Position numbers and translations under genes: made by a program. This document shows positions 41,105 through 48,438 of a stretch of DNA of 64,000 nt, in pieces (position 1 is the stretch's first letter; every line of letters starts with the position of its first letter). The notes below the pieces were generated by a model. The model was not told the origin of the DNA and ran no database searches. It saw only the letters and a list, made by a program, of their open reading frames with translations. The stretch is from Enterobacter hormaechei ATCC 49162 (lineage in GTDB: Bacteria; Pseudomonadota; Gammaproteobacteria; Enterobacterales; Enterobacteriaceae). Where the stretch lies: positions 806,001 to 870,000 of the forward strand of contig NZ_MKEQ01000001.1 of the NCBI RefSeq assembly GCF_001875655.1, given 5' to 3'.

Positions 41105-41665
41105 CATATTCGTTTGCTCTGTCGGGTTCTGGATGTCCATCCGAGTGGATTTTATTTCTGGCTTAAGCAGCCACATTCACAGCGTCACCAGACAAACCAG
41201 ATGCTGACCGGGCAGATCAAACAGTTCTGGCTTGAGTCTGGCTGCTGATGAAGCGTGCCGGAATAAAAGCTCAGGTTGGGTACCGTAGCCCACGTGCACG
41301 TAAAGGCGAAGCCAGCATCGTGACACCCAACAGGCTCCAGCGGCAGTTCAATCCGGACTCACCGGATGAGCGTTGGGTGACGGACATAACCTGCATCCGA
41401 ACCCACGAAGGCTGCCTGTATCTGGCCGTGGTGGTTGACCTGTTCTCCCGAAAAGTTATCGGCTGGTCAATGCAACCCCGCATGACAAAAGAGATTGTCC
41501 TGAACGCATTACTTATGGCGGTGTGGAGGCGTAATCCTCAAAAGCAGGTACGGGTTCACTCTGATCAGGGCAGTCAGTCAGATACCACCGGCTGAATATG
41601 AAAACCTATATTATCAACGGCTCAGAAGTGTCTGGACTATCCGTGGCAATTCAGTGGACGACAAT
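41105..41665 (+). pseudogene. IS3-family transposase (OrfB) relic with internal deletions
   Basis: Three pieces of an IS3-type OrfB can be read in order but in shifted frames. The first, CRVLDVHPSGFYFWLKQPHS up to FWLESGC, spans about 41120-41245. The second, MKRAGIKAQVGYRSPRARKG to VRVHSDQGSQ, spans 41248-41580. The third, PPAEYENLYYQRL, runs to about 41625. The centre of the DDE domain is intact (VTDITCIRTHEG, VVVDLFSRKVIGWS), but the stretch between HSDQGSQ and PPAEYEN, holding the final catalytic Glu, is deleted. A second deletion removes about 30 residues after SGC. OrfA and the left end are absent. It cannot be active. Confidence 0.85.
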
Positions 41666-41827
41666 ACGTCGGTCACTTTTTATATAAGAAGCAAGTTAAC
41701 CTTTCCAGCTCAGTAACGTTAACTTCTTTTATAACTTATTGAAATTCCTTCCTTTAATGCACTCTAAATACCCGCTGCTAAAATATAGACGATGCAATTA
41801 ATAAACAAATCGCTGGAGATCTACGCT

Positions 41828-42376
41828 ATGACAAGAAGTAAAGTGAATCTAAAAATTCTGTTCTGGGGCACTATTATTGGGGGATTTATGAGTTCCTTGA
41901 TAAAGTCCGGAACTGAAGCCAATATGCCACCTCGTATCGCCGGGGAGATATCGCCACCAGCGGCCCATATAGACGCCTGGCTTGGGTGGGCAGGAATCAA
42001 CTCCCATTCACTGGATTACGTTTATCAGGGCGTAACTATTCCGGGTGCAGTCATGCTATATCACTGGTTGTTCAGCTTTGCATTCGCCTTCCTCTATGTC
42101 CTCATCTCTGCATACTGGCCCAAAATCAGGTTATGGTATGGCGCTGCGTACGGGCTAATCATTACTATCGTTATGCATGGTTTCCTTATTCCTGCATTAG
42201 GCTTCAGACATCCAGCTTATTTAAATGGCGAAATCGGCTGGCTATGGAACCTTAATGGTTATGAATTATGGAGCGAAATATTAGGCCATATATGCTGGTC
42301 AGTATCGATTGAGATTTGCTTAATTGCCGTGCTGGCTTACTTCGCAAGGCCAATCAAAGGCAAATGGACCATTTGA
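41828..42376 (+). CDS. YagU/DUF1440-like inner-membrane protein
   Basis: A 182-aa protein with about four or five membrane helices. The N-terminal part (GGFMSSLIKSGTEANMPPR) and C-terminal part (GYELWSEILGHICWSVSIEI) resemble E. coli YagU (DUF1440), a membrane protein linked to acid resistance, with fairly low overall identity. ATG 41828 follows GGAG by ten bases. An upstream ATG at 41792 is less well placed. It sits between the IS3 relic and AT-rich debris, suggesting acquisition. Confidence 0.7.
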   Translation: MTRSKVNLKILFWGTIIGGFMSSLIKSGTEANMPPRIAGEISPPAAHIDAWLGWAGINSHSLDYVYQGVTIPGAVMLYHWLFSFAFAFLYVLISAYWPKIRLWYGAAYGLIITIVMHGFLIPALGFRHPAYLNGEIGWLWNLNGYELWSEILGHICWSVSIEICLIAVLAYFARPIKGKWTI

Positions 42377-42382
42377 TGAAGC

Positions 42383-42646
42383 ATGATTTATTGTGAGGTC
42401 AGCAACAATAAAATATTCCACGCAGACAGACAAAATATGCTGCGCGTAAAAGGCCTAAAGGGAGAAACTGCAAAGGAAGGGCGACAAGGGCAAAGGGGCC
42501 TGCCCGGAAAGGGGAAATATGCTGAAGTGGCTACAAAGACCATCCCAAAGCCAGCCACCTGCACCAGACACTACGCTGCCGGAGGGCTGGTAAGCACCAT
42601 AATCCGCAGAACAGTTGCTGGCGACGCCCTTACGCGCCTTTTGTGA
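42383..42646 (+). other. Doubtful ORF with a collagen-like Gly-X-Y stretch
   Basis: An 87-codon frame directly after the YagU-like gene. Residues 24-44 read GLK-GET-AKE-GRQ-GQR-GLP-GKG, six of seven triplets with Gly in first position, as in phage tail-fibre or surface collagen-like segments. The rest is unrecognised and no ribosome-binding site is clear. It may be a fragment of a larger lost gene. Confidence 0.25.
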
Positions 42647-42924
42647 GCCTGACAAAAAGTTGTTCAAAAAGTTGGCTACCAGATTATTTTGTTACTTTAC
42701 AGAAGGAATGGAATAGTTCAATGCTGGATTATTCCATCACTCACAGTTATAAAAATAAGGATATTATTGGCCCCATTATATATTTAAATATCCTAGCTCT
42801 TTTTTTAACCCCCCATCACATACAAATAATCGATAAACCTGGAACTAAACAGTCTTTCCTTTCAGAAAATCAGGCAGAATCATATCTAATCAGCCAGGGT
42901 CAATTGCCATTCACTTTCCCATAA
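42643..42924 (+). CDS. Unrecognised AT-rich ORF
   Basis: A 93-codon frame (GTG start), or 67 codons from ATG 42721 (MLDYSITHSYKNKD). A hydrophobic stretch (IIGPIIYLNILALFL) lies in the middle. I do not recognise it. Base composition is clearly more AT-rich than the flanking genes, which suggests transfer. It could be the broken end of a larger gene. Confidence 0.3.
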   Translation: MSLTKSCSKSWLPDYFVTLQKEWNSSMLDYSITHSYKNKDIIGPIIYLNILALFLTPHHIQIIDKPGTKQSFLSENQAESYLISQGQLPFTFP

Positions 42925-43044
42925 GTTGAGGTAAGAGGGGCAAAATCCCCTCTTCTAAACGTCTTAATTTCTCCCTTCATTGAATGACTTAACCGTTCTC
43001 CTGCTACGCTTATCTTATGGTTCAGAAACGCAGGAACGCTTTCG

Positions 43045-44640
43045 ATGAAAAAAATCGCCATTATCGGCTCAGGCCCAACAGGGATTTATACCTTTTACTC
43101 ACTTCTTAGCAATGTGGCACCGCTTTCGATCACCGTGTTCGAAAAAGCAGACCAACCCGGTGTCGGCATGCCCTACAGCGACGAGGATAATTCCCGGCTG
43201 ATGCTGGCGAACATCGCCAGTATCGAAATTCCGCCTGTTTTTATCACCTACCTCGACTGGCTCAAACAACAGAGTCCGGCCCATCTTGCCCGCTATAACG
43301 TCGACAGTGAGAAGCTGCATGACCGGCAATTCCTGCCGCGTATTCTGTTGGGTGAATATTTTCACGATCGGTTTCTTGCCGTCGTTGCTGAGGCGAAAAA
43401 GGCGGGCTTTCATGTCGAGGTTCATCCCAACGCTGAAGTAACAGATATTAAAGCTGATGCAGATGGCGTGGTCTTTTCAGTGAACGATGCCCCTTTCTCA
43501 AGACGGTTTGATCTGGCGGTGGTCGCCACCGGTCACGTCTGGCCTGATGAAGATGAAGCCACCCGCACCTGGTTCCCCAGCCCGTGGTCGGGGTTGATGG
43601 ACGCGAAGATCCGAGCCTGTGAGGTGGGGATTATGGGTACTTCTCTCAGCGGACTGGACGCTGCGATGGCGGTTGTGATGCAACATGGTCGGTTTACCGA
43701 TGAGCAGTTCGTTGTCAATAAAGGCAGCGAGGGGCTAAAAATTACGCTGATGTCCCGCACGGGCGTACTGCCGGAGGCCGATTTTTACTGCCCTATCCCT
43801 TATGAACCGCTGTCGGTGCTAACGGAGTCAGTGGCGGAAAGCGAAATCGCCAAAGGTCCGGACAGGCTGCTTGATCGCATTTTTGCGCTGATGGTGCAAG
43901 AGCTTGAGCTGGCCGATCCGCACTGGTGCCAGTCGATAGCGCTCAACACACTGACTGCCGATACCCTTCGTGATGTCTGGTTTGAGGATCGTAAAAAGCA
44001 TGGTCCTTTCACCTGGGCCGAAGCGAATCTGAAGGAAGTGGAGCGCAATAAGCGTGAGAAACGCACCGTTGCCTGGCGCTATACCGTGCTTCGTCTGCAT
44101 GAAGTGGTCCAGGCCATCGTCCCTTCACTCAATGAGCGTGACAGAGAACGGTTTAAATCCGGGCTGGAGCGCGTGTTTATTGATAACTATGCTGCCATTC
44201 CACCACAGTCTATTCGCCGGTTACTGGCACTACGCGAGGCAGGGATCATTAGCGTGGTCGCGCTCGGTGATGATTACGACCTGGATATCAGCAGCGATCA
44301 GACCGTCATCACCACGTCAGAAAAGCGTTACCGCTTCGACGTATTTATTGATGCGCGCGGGCAAAAACCGCTTAAAAACAAGGATATTCCCTTCCCTTCG
44401 CTGCGTAAACAGCTTGCGGAAACCGGCGATGACGTCCCGGACGTGGGAGAGGACTATACGTTGCTGGCGCCCGCATCACTGCGGGGGCGCATCGCTTTTG
44501 GGGCGATCCCCTGGCTGATGCACGATCATCCGTTTGTTCAGGGTTTGTCAGAGTGCGCTGAAATTGGTAAAGCGATGGCGAAAGCAGCAGGAAAACCGGC
44601 CTCAGCCGTGCGACGGAAGTTACCGTTCATGGAGTTTTAA
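43045..44640 (+). CDS. ydhS: FAD/NAD(P)-binding protein YdhS
   Basis: A 531-aa flavoprotein-like oxidoreductase of the NAD_binding_9/COG4529 type; E. coli YdhS is of similar length. The N-terminal dinucleotide motif IAIIGSGPTGIYTF is at residues 4-17. LANIASIEIPPVFITYLDWL and VGIMGTSLSGLDAAMAV (second Rossmann motif, about residue 195) are conserved, and ATGHVWPDE is typical. The reaction is not known. AGGA lies nine bases before the ATG. In E. coli ydhR precedes and ydhT follows; both are absent here. Confidence 0.88.
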   Translation: MKKIAIIGSGPTGIYTFYSLLSNVAPLSITVFEKADQPGVGMPYSDEDNSRLMLANIASIEIPPVFITYLDWLKQQSPAHLARYNVDSEKLHDRQFLPRILLGEYFHDRFLAVVAEAKKAGFHVEVHPNAEVTDIKADADGVVFSVNDAPFSRRFDLAVVATGHVWPDEDEATRTWFPSPWSGLMDAKIRACEVGIMGTSLSGLDAAMAVVMQHGRFTDEQFVVNKGSEGLKITLMSRTGVLPEADFYCPIPYEPLSVLTESVAESEIAKGPDRLLDRIFALMVQELELADPHWCQSIALNTLTADTLRDVWFEDRKKHGPFTWAEANLKEVERNKREKRTVAWRYTVLRLHEVVQAIVPSLNERDRERFKSGLERVFIDNYAAIPPQSIRRLLALREAGIISVVALGDDYDLDISSDQTVITTSEKRYRFDVFIDARGQKPLKNKDIPFPSLRKQLAETGDDVPDVGEDYTLLAPASLRGRIAFGAIPWLMHDHPFVQGLSECAEIGKAMAKAAGKPASAVRRKLPFMEF

Positions 44641-44666
44641 CAGGGCTTCCCTGCCCCGGTGTCGGA

Positions 44667-45302
44667 TTACTCGAAGAAGACTTCCGGGTTTTCCGACAGC
44701 GATACGAATGATTTGGTGTTTTTGTCCAGGGCAAGGATTTTGCCGCTTTCAATATCATACACCCAGCCGTGCAGGCGAATGGCGTTGTTGCGCAGGCCTA
44801 CCGCCACGGACGGATGGGTCTTGATGTTGCTCAGTTGCGCAAAGACGTTCTCCTGCACCATCGCATTCACTTTATCGATTGGCTTATCCCAGGTTTTTTT
44901 CTCAACGACCGCTTTTGCCGCATCGGAGTAGCGCAGCCAGTGGGAAACCGCTGGCATCGGCTCCAGATCGGCGTTGTCAGCAATCGCCTTCATCGCGCCG
45001 CAGTTGGAGTGGCCGCAAATAACGATATCAGTCACGCCCAGGGCGACAACAGCGTATTCAATGGTCGCAGAGACACCACCAGGCTCCGGCCCGAACGGCG
45101 GCACAATGTTGCCCGCGTTACGAATGACAAAGAGCTGTCCTGGCTCCTGTTGCGTAACCAGTTCCGGAACCAGACGGCTGTCGGAGCAGGAGATGAACAG
45201 CGCTTTGGGATTCTGACTGGACGCTAAACTACGAAAAAGCTCTTTACGTTGCGGGAAAATCTCTTTTTGAAAGCTGAGAAAACCTTCAATGATATGTTGC
45301 AT
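44667..45302 (-). CDS. Beta-class carbonic anhydrase, CynT type
   Basis: A 211-aa zinc enzyme interconverting CO2 and bicarbonate. Zn ligands C39, H98 and C101 ([17 protein letters not shown]) and the Asp-Arg dyad D41/R43 match E. coli CynT positions. The sequence resembles CynT throughout, including [14 protein letters not shown] and [15 protein letters not shown] 45302 is chosen because AGAGA is then seven bases upstream; ATG 45308 lies too near it. No cyanase gene (cynS) is adjacent, so the role may be bicarbonate supply rather than cyanate detoxification. It is absent at this site in E. coli. Confidence 0.9.
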   Translation of the reverse strand: MQHIIEGFLSFQKEIFPQRKELFRSLASSQNPKALFISCSDSRLVPELVTQQEPGQLFVIRNAGNIVPPFGPEPGGVSATIEYAVVALGVTDIVICGHSNCGAMKAIADNADLEPMPAVSHWLRYSDAAKAVVEKKTWDKPIDKVNAMVQENVFAQLSNIKTHPSVAVGLRNNAIRLHGWVYDIESGKILALDKNTKSFVSLSENPEVFFE

Positions 45303-45334
45303 AGCCATTTCTCTTTTATCTGTTTTAGTTTAGG

Positions 45335-45350
45335 TATGATCGCGATCACA
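45335..45350. promoter_or_regulatory. CRP-type operator before the carbonic anhydrase gene
   Basis: TATGATCGCGATCACA has TATGA-N6-TCACA, nine of ten consensus positions for a CRP/FNR-type site, with the palindromic core TGATCGCGATCA. It lies 33 bp upstream of the chosen ATG in the short gap before the MBL gene end. Its core matches the site at 9778. Confidence 0.45.
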
Positions 45351-45374
45351 CTCGTAAAATTTAACCACCGTGAC

Positions 45375-46157
45375 TTAGCGGAGACAAGCAATATATTTCT
45401 GGCCCGACCGCTGCACGATCTCATCTGCGTTCGCCGAAATGTTTTGCCCCTCAAAGGCCCCGTACAGGCGCTGGTACGTTTTCCCTGTCAGTCGGCTGGT
45501 CACCGACTCCACGGTGCGGGCAGGCAGCGGCAGCATATTCGGATAACTCCACATAAACGACACGGCATCTTTACCGGGCGTGACCTGTAAGATATCCCCG
45601 GCCAGCAGTACGCCATCGCCTGACTGCCAGTGCAGCACCGTGCCGCCTGCAAAATGTCCGCCCAGTCGCAGCAGCGTCACCGACGGCATAATCTCCAGGG
45701 CATCTCCCTCCCAGAAGCGTATCGCCGGGCTGTCACGCATCACCCAATGCCGGTCGCTCGCGTGCAGATAAATCGGAGCGTTAAACGCGGCCGCCCACTC
45801 CTGCATGGTGGTGTAGTAATGCGGGTGCGAAATCGCAATGGCACAGATACCCCCGAGCGCATTGACTAACGCTCTGGTCGCCGGATCGAGGTTGGCGATG
45901 CAGTCCCACAGAATATTGCCCTGCGGCGTACACAGCAGCAGTGCCCGCTGGTTGATGGCAAAAGAGGGAACGGTTTTGATGCTGAACAGCTGCGGCTCCA
46001 GCTGTTGCCATTTGTTGGTATGCGTGGCCGTAAGACTGTCGAAATCCGTCCACGCCTGGCCCGTCACCGGGACATACTGCCGCTCATCATCGCAAATGGG
46101 GCAGTTGTCAGGCCGTTCATCGTAAGCGGTACCGCAGGTTTTACACAGAGTAATCAT
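45375..46157 (-). CDS. Metallo-beta-lactamase-fold protein with zinc ribbon
   Basis: A 260-aa protein. The N-terminus has C5, C8, C19 and C22 (CKTCG, CPIC), a zinc-ribbon or rubredoxin-like knuckle. The MBL fold follows, but the usual HxHxDH motif reads HPHYYT (H111, H113, then Tyr and Thr), so the second metal ligands D and H are missing. GGHFAGG (H168) and LLAGDI (D188) remain. This points to a mononuclear or altered site. Hydrolase function is inferred from the fold only. It is upstream of the carbonic anhydrase gene on the same strand. Confidence 0.8.
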   Translation of the reverse strand: MITLCKTCGTAYDERPDNCPICDDERQYVPVTGQAWTDFDSLTATHTNKWQQLEPQLFSIKTVPSFAINQRALLLCTPQGNILWDCIANLDPATRALVNALGGICAIAISHPHYYTTMQEWAAAFNAPIYLHASDRHWVMRDSPAIRFWEGDALEIMPSVTLLRLGGHFAGGTVLHWQSGDGVLLAGDILQVTPGKDAVSFMWSYPNMLPLPARTVESVTSRLTGKTYQRLYGAFEGQNISANADEIVQRSGQKYIACLR

Positions 46158-46282
46158 CGGCTTTCCTCAGCAATTAAGCAGTGAGTATGGCAGGGATTAT
46201 CCATATGTGCTGCGGGGTGCCTGGCCCGCTTTTTTTGACTTATACTGTGCCGGTATCAAAAACTGAATAACGCAGGTGGCAC

Positions 46283-46423
46283 ATGGAAATTGATCTCGAT
46301 AACTTAGTCTTTAACGGGCTGGATGAAGCAGAAGAACGTAACGCAGAACGTCTCGACGACGCAGATAAAAAAGCCCAGGCGATTGTCGCCGATGACGACT
46401 GCGGCGATGCCTGCAAGATCTGA
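46283..46423 (+). CDS. Small acidic protein with C-terminal Cys pair (46 aa)
   Basis: ATG 46283 follows AGGTGG. The peptide opens MEIDLDNLVFNGLDEAEERN, continues with a charged helical stretch (residues 13-34), and ends DDDCGDACKI, with C40 and C44. It is very acidic overall. A strong terminator begins five bases after the stop, and the gene is divergent from the MBL gene and convergent with the DUF1996 gene. I do not recognise it. The leader-plus-Cys-tail form recalls ribosomally made modified peptides or metal-binding peptides, but no modifying enzyme is adjacent, so this is only a suggestion. Confidence 0.65.
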   Translation: MEIDLDNLVFNGLDEAEERNAERLDDADKKAQAIVADDDCGDACKI

Positions 46424-46425
46424 CG

Positions 46426-46456
46426 AAAAAGCACCGGATGCCCCGGTGCTTTTTTT
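46426..46456. terminator. Bidirectional terminator after the 46-aa gene
   Basis: AAAGCACCGG-ATGC-CCGGTGCTTT, with T run on the plus strand and A run giving T on the minus strand. It can end both the small gene and the convergent DUF1996 transcript. Confidence 0.88.
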
Positions 46457-46480
46457 ATGAATGCCTTTTACAACCCGTCA

Positions 46481-47887
46481 TCAGATCTCCGGCGTTTTGC
46501 TAAAGCCGGTCAGCATCAGGATCAGGCTTTGTGGCGAAGAAGCTGACTCAAACTGATAGTGGTTCCCCTGCCGATCGCCGCCGATGTACCACGAAATTTC
46601 GGTTTTCCCTTCTGCCAGCGCCTTGCGCACGGCTTTATCCACATCCACCATCCGGTATTCGCGGGAGTGGTTCAGGTAAAGCACTGCATCCGACCGATAG
46701 TTACAGGACGGTCGCGACTGCCAGCTCACGGTAGCCGGATCCCAGTCGTTGCTTGCCGGATAGAAGAAAATTTGGTCCGCCCCGTTGGTTTCCACTTTCC
46801 CGCCATAAATCCGCACGCGATATTTAAACTGGGCTGGATCCTGTCCGGCTGGCAGCGGAGGAATGTGGAACTTCACCAGCGACAATGTTTCGCTGTTTTT
46901 TGTCCGTCCGCCGTTCTGCCAGTTATCCTGCACCAGTAAGACCTGAGGTTCAGGCTGTGAAAGGGCGGGTTCCATACTGCTGAGCCAGACGTTGGCCTTC
47001 GCTTTTGAATAACCATACGGCACGGTAGTGCCGCAATCCATTCCGCGGTTCATGCACAGGTCGGTCATAAAGCGCGCGGCATCTTCCGTCCAGCCGTTCA
47101 TGAAGTCAGCATGCGCCGTATACAGGCTCCCCCACCGCTCTTCCCGCTCACTGCCATGCATGATGGGGTCGAGGGAAAGCTGGGCTTTGCTGGTATCCAG
47201 AGAGCTGATGGTCGGGAGCACGTACGCGATATTCATGTTCACCGTCGGGATTTTCACCGGGAAGGCGGACGGGCACTGTCCTTTCGTGTCGTAGGTGGCG
47301 TTAGTCAGGCCGTGGGCGGGCTTCAGGTTGACCCCGTCCCAGCAGTTCGGGAATTGAATCCCGATATTAAACTGCACGGCATCGTTCGCCTTGCGCAAAC
47401 CGCAAACTTCGCCCGTTTTGTTGGTGTAGCCCCGGCCATTGGCGCATAAGAAGGTGATATGAGGGTTCGGCGCGGTGCCGTGGTGATCGCCCGCCAGCAG
47501 CGACAGCCCCGCCGGGAACGGGTGCAGCGGCCAGGCGTCTACGTTGGATGCCTGATAATACGTTTTTTGATAGGCGGGTTTGACCACCGTTCCGTCCGGC
47601 AATTTCAGCGACGGAGCCCAGTAGGCTGAGCTGTCTGCTTTGTTATCGCAGGTGGTCTTTTCCTGATTACGCAGCGATTCACGGCTGGAGTAAGCATCCG
47701 TGTGTACGTTACCAAAAAAGTCATGGAGCATGGCCTCGTTGGGCATGCCGTACATCATAATGGCGTCATCGCCGAGGGTGTGGGAATAACTGCAAACAAC
47801 ATGCGCCTGCGGCCCAGCGTGTGCCGCCTGCATGGCAAGCAGAAGTGCGGTGGCAGAAAGCGCGGGGGTTAATACTGTCCGTTTCAT
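46481..47887 (-). CDS. Secreted DUF1996 protein with DNRLRE-like C-terminal region
   Basis: A 468-aa protein with a signal peptide cleaved near MQAAHA (about residue 24). Residues about 25-300 match the DUF1996 pattern best known from fungi and actinobacteria (HVVCSYSHTLGDDAI, HTDAYSS, FPNCWDG, HADFMNGW). Residues about 310-460 (LVKFHIPPL, VRIYGG, DWDPATVSWQSRP, VDVDKAVRKAL) look like a DNRLRE/carbohydrate-binding-type beta domain. The function is unknown; binding or degradation of extracellular glycans is a guess. Start 47887 has GGAG six bases upstream; the ATGs at 47899 and 47893 overlap it. Confidence 0.75.
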   Translation of the reverse strand: MKRTVLTPALSATALLLAMQAAHAGPQAHVVCSYSHTLGDDAIMMYGMPNEAMLHDFFGNVHTDAYSSRESLRNQEKTTCDNKADSSAYWAPSLKLPDGTVVKPAYQKTYYQASNVDAWPLHPFPAGLSLLAGDHHGTAPNPHITFLCANGRGYTNKTGEVCGLRKANDAVQFNIGIQFPNCWDGVNLKPAHGLTNATYDTKGQCPSAFPVKIPTVNMNIAYVLPTISSLDTSKAQLSLDPIMHGSEREERWGSLYTAHADFMNGWTEDAARFMTDLCMNRGMDCGTTVPYGYSKAKANVWLSSMEPALSQPEPQVLLVQDNWQNGGRTKNSETLSLVKFHIPPLPAGQDPAQFKYRVRIYGGKVETNGADQIFFYPASNDWDPATVSWQSRPSCNYRSDAVLYLNHSREYRMVDVDKAVRKALAEGKTEISWYIGGDRQGNHYQFESASSPQSLILMLTGFSKTPEI

Positions 47888-47946
47888 TATCATCTCCATC
47901 TGTGAAAGGAGATAGTGGTAACAAAACGGCCATCATTTACCGAGGA

Positions 47947-48051
47947 TTAGCCTGGGTATTTTTCCCCTTGTCCTTGCTTTACAGACACCACGCACAGTTC
48001 ATTCCAGTACATTTCGCGCATCCGGCGCAGTTCAGCGTGACGTTTTATCAT
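47947..48051 (-). CDS. Very small basic ORF (34 aa), coupled to the ORF before it
   Basis: MIKRHAELRRMREMYWNEL is followed by CVVSVKQGQGEKYPG. CGGAG lies seven bases before the ATG, inside the upstream ORF, and the two overlap by 20 bases in different frames, an arrangement typical of translational coupling. I do not recognise it. It lies 60 bp before the DUF1996 start on the same strand, so it could share its transcript. Confidence 0.4.
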   Translation of the reverse strand: MIKRHAELRRMREMYWNELCVVSVKQGQGEKYPG

Positions 48052-48199
48052 GGAACCACTCCGGGTCGATGTTGGCTACGTCCACGCCATACAGGCTGGC
48101 GACAGGCAGTATTGACTCAAGAACACGTTGCGCGCTGTTCTCCGCATTCACTGGTCGGGGCGCAAAAAACCGCCGTAACGTGCTTATCCATTTTTTCAT
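48032..48199 (-). CDS. Very small ORF (55 aa)
   Basis: Begins MKKWISTLRRFFAPRPVNAE, then NSAQRVLESILPVASLYGVD, and ends WFHDKTSR. AGAAGGG precedes the ATG by eight or nine bases. It has a basic amphipathic N-terminus and an acidic C-terminal half. No family is recognised. It is the first of an overlapping pair in a 550-bp gap that otherwise shows no gene. In E. coli nothing comparable is known to me at this site. Confidence 0.45.
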   Translation of the reverse strand: MKKWISTLRRFFAPRPVNAENSAQRVLESILPVASLYGVDVANIDPEWFHDKTSR

Positions 48200-48438
48200 C
48201 GTCATTACCCTTCTCGCTTAACCTGTCCTCAGTTAAACACCCAATTTGCGCCCGGGGGAAATATCAAAATCCACTGTCGATGTGCAGGATCTGCAAATAG
48301 CGCCCCGCCGTCTGCTCTCTTCTTTAACACCTTGTTCAATCATGCTTTTTTTCTCATAGCAAAGAACGATTTCTTATTTGGCGATAGCTTTCCTTTATGG
48401 GAGCGTAACGGGGTAAAACAAAAACAACGGGATGGCGT

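Noticed and set aside
40851..44640. Prophage or integrative element inserted at tRNA-Val
   Set aside because: No integrase, no duplicated tRNA 3' end and no structural genes were seen; the remains fit piecemeal decay better.
47821..48300. 159-codon plus-strand frame in the DUF1996 upstream gap
   Set aside because: Starts inside the DUF1996 signal-peptide region, has no SD and no recognisable protein; the minus-strand small ORFs have better start signals.
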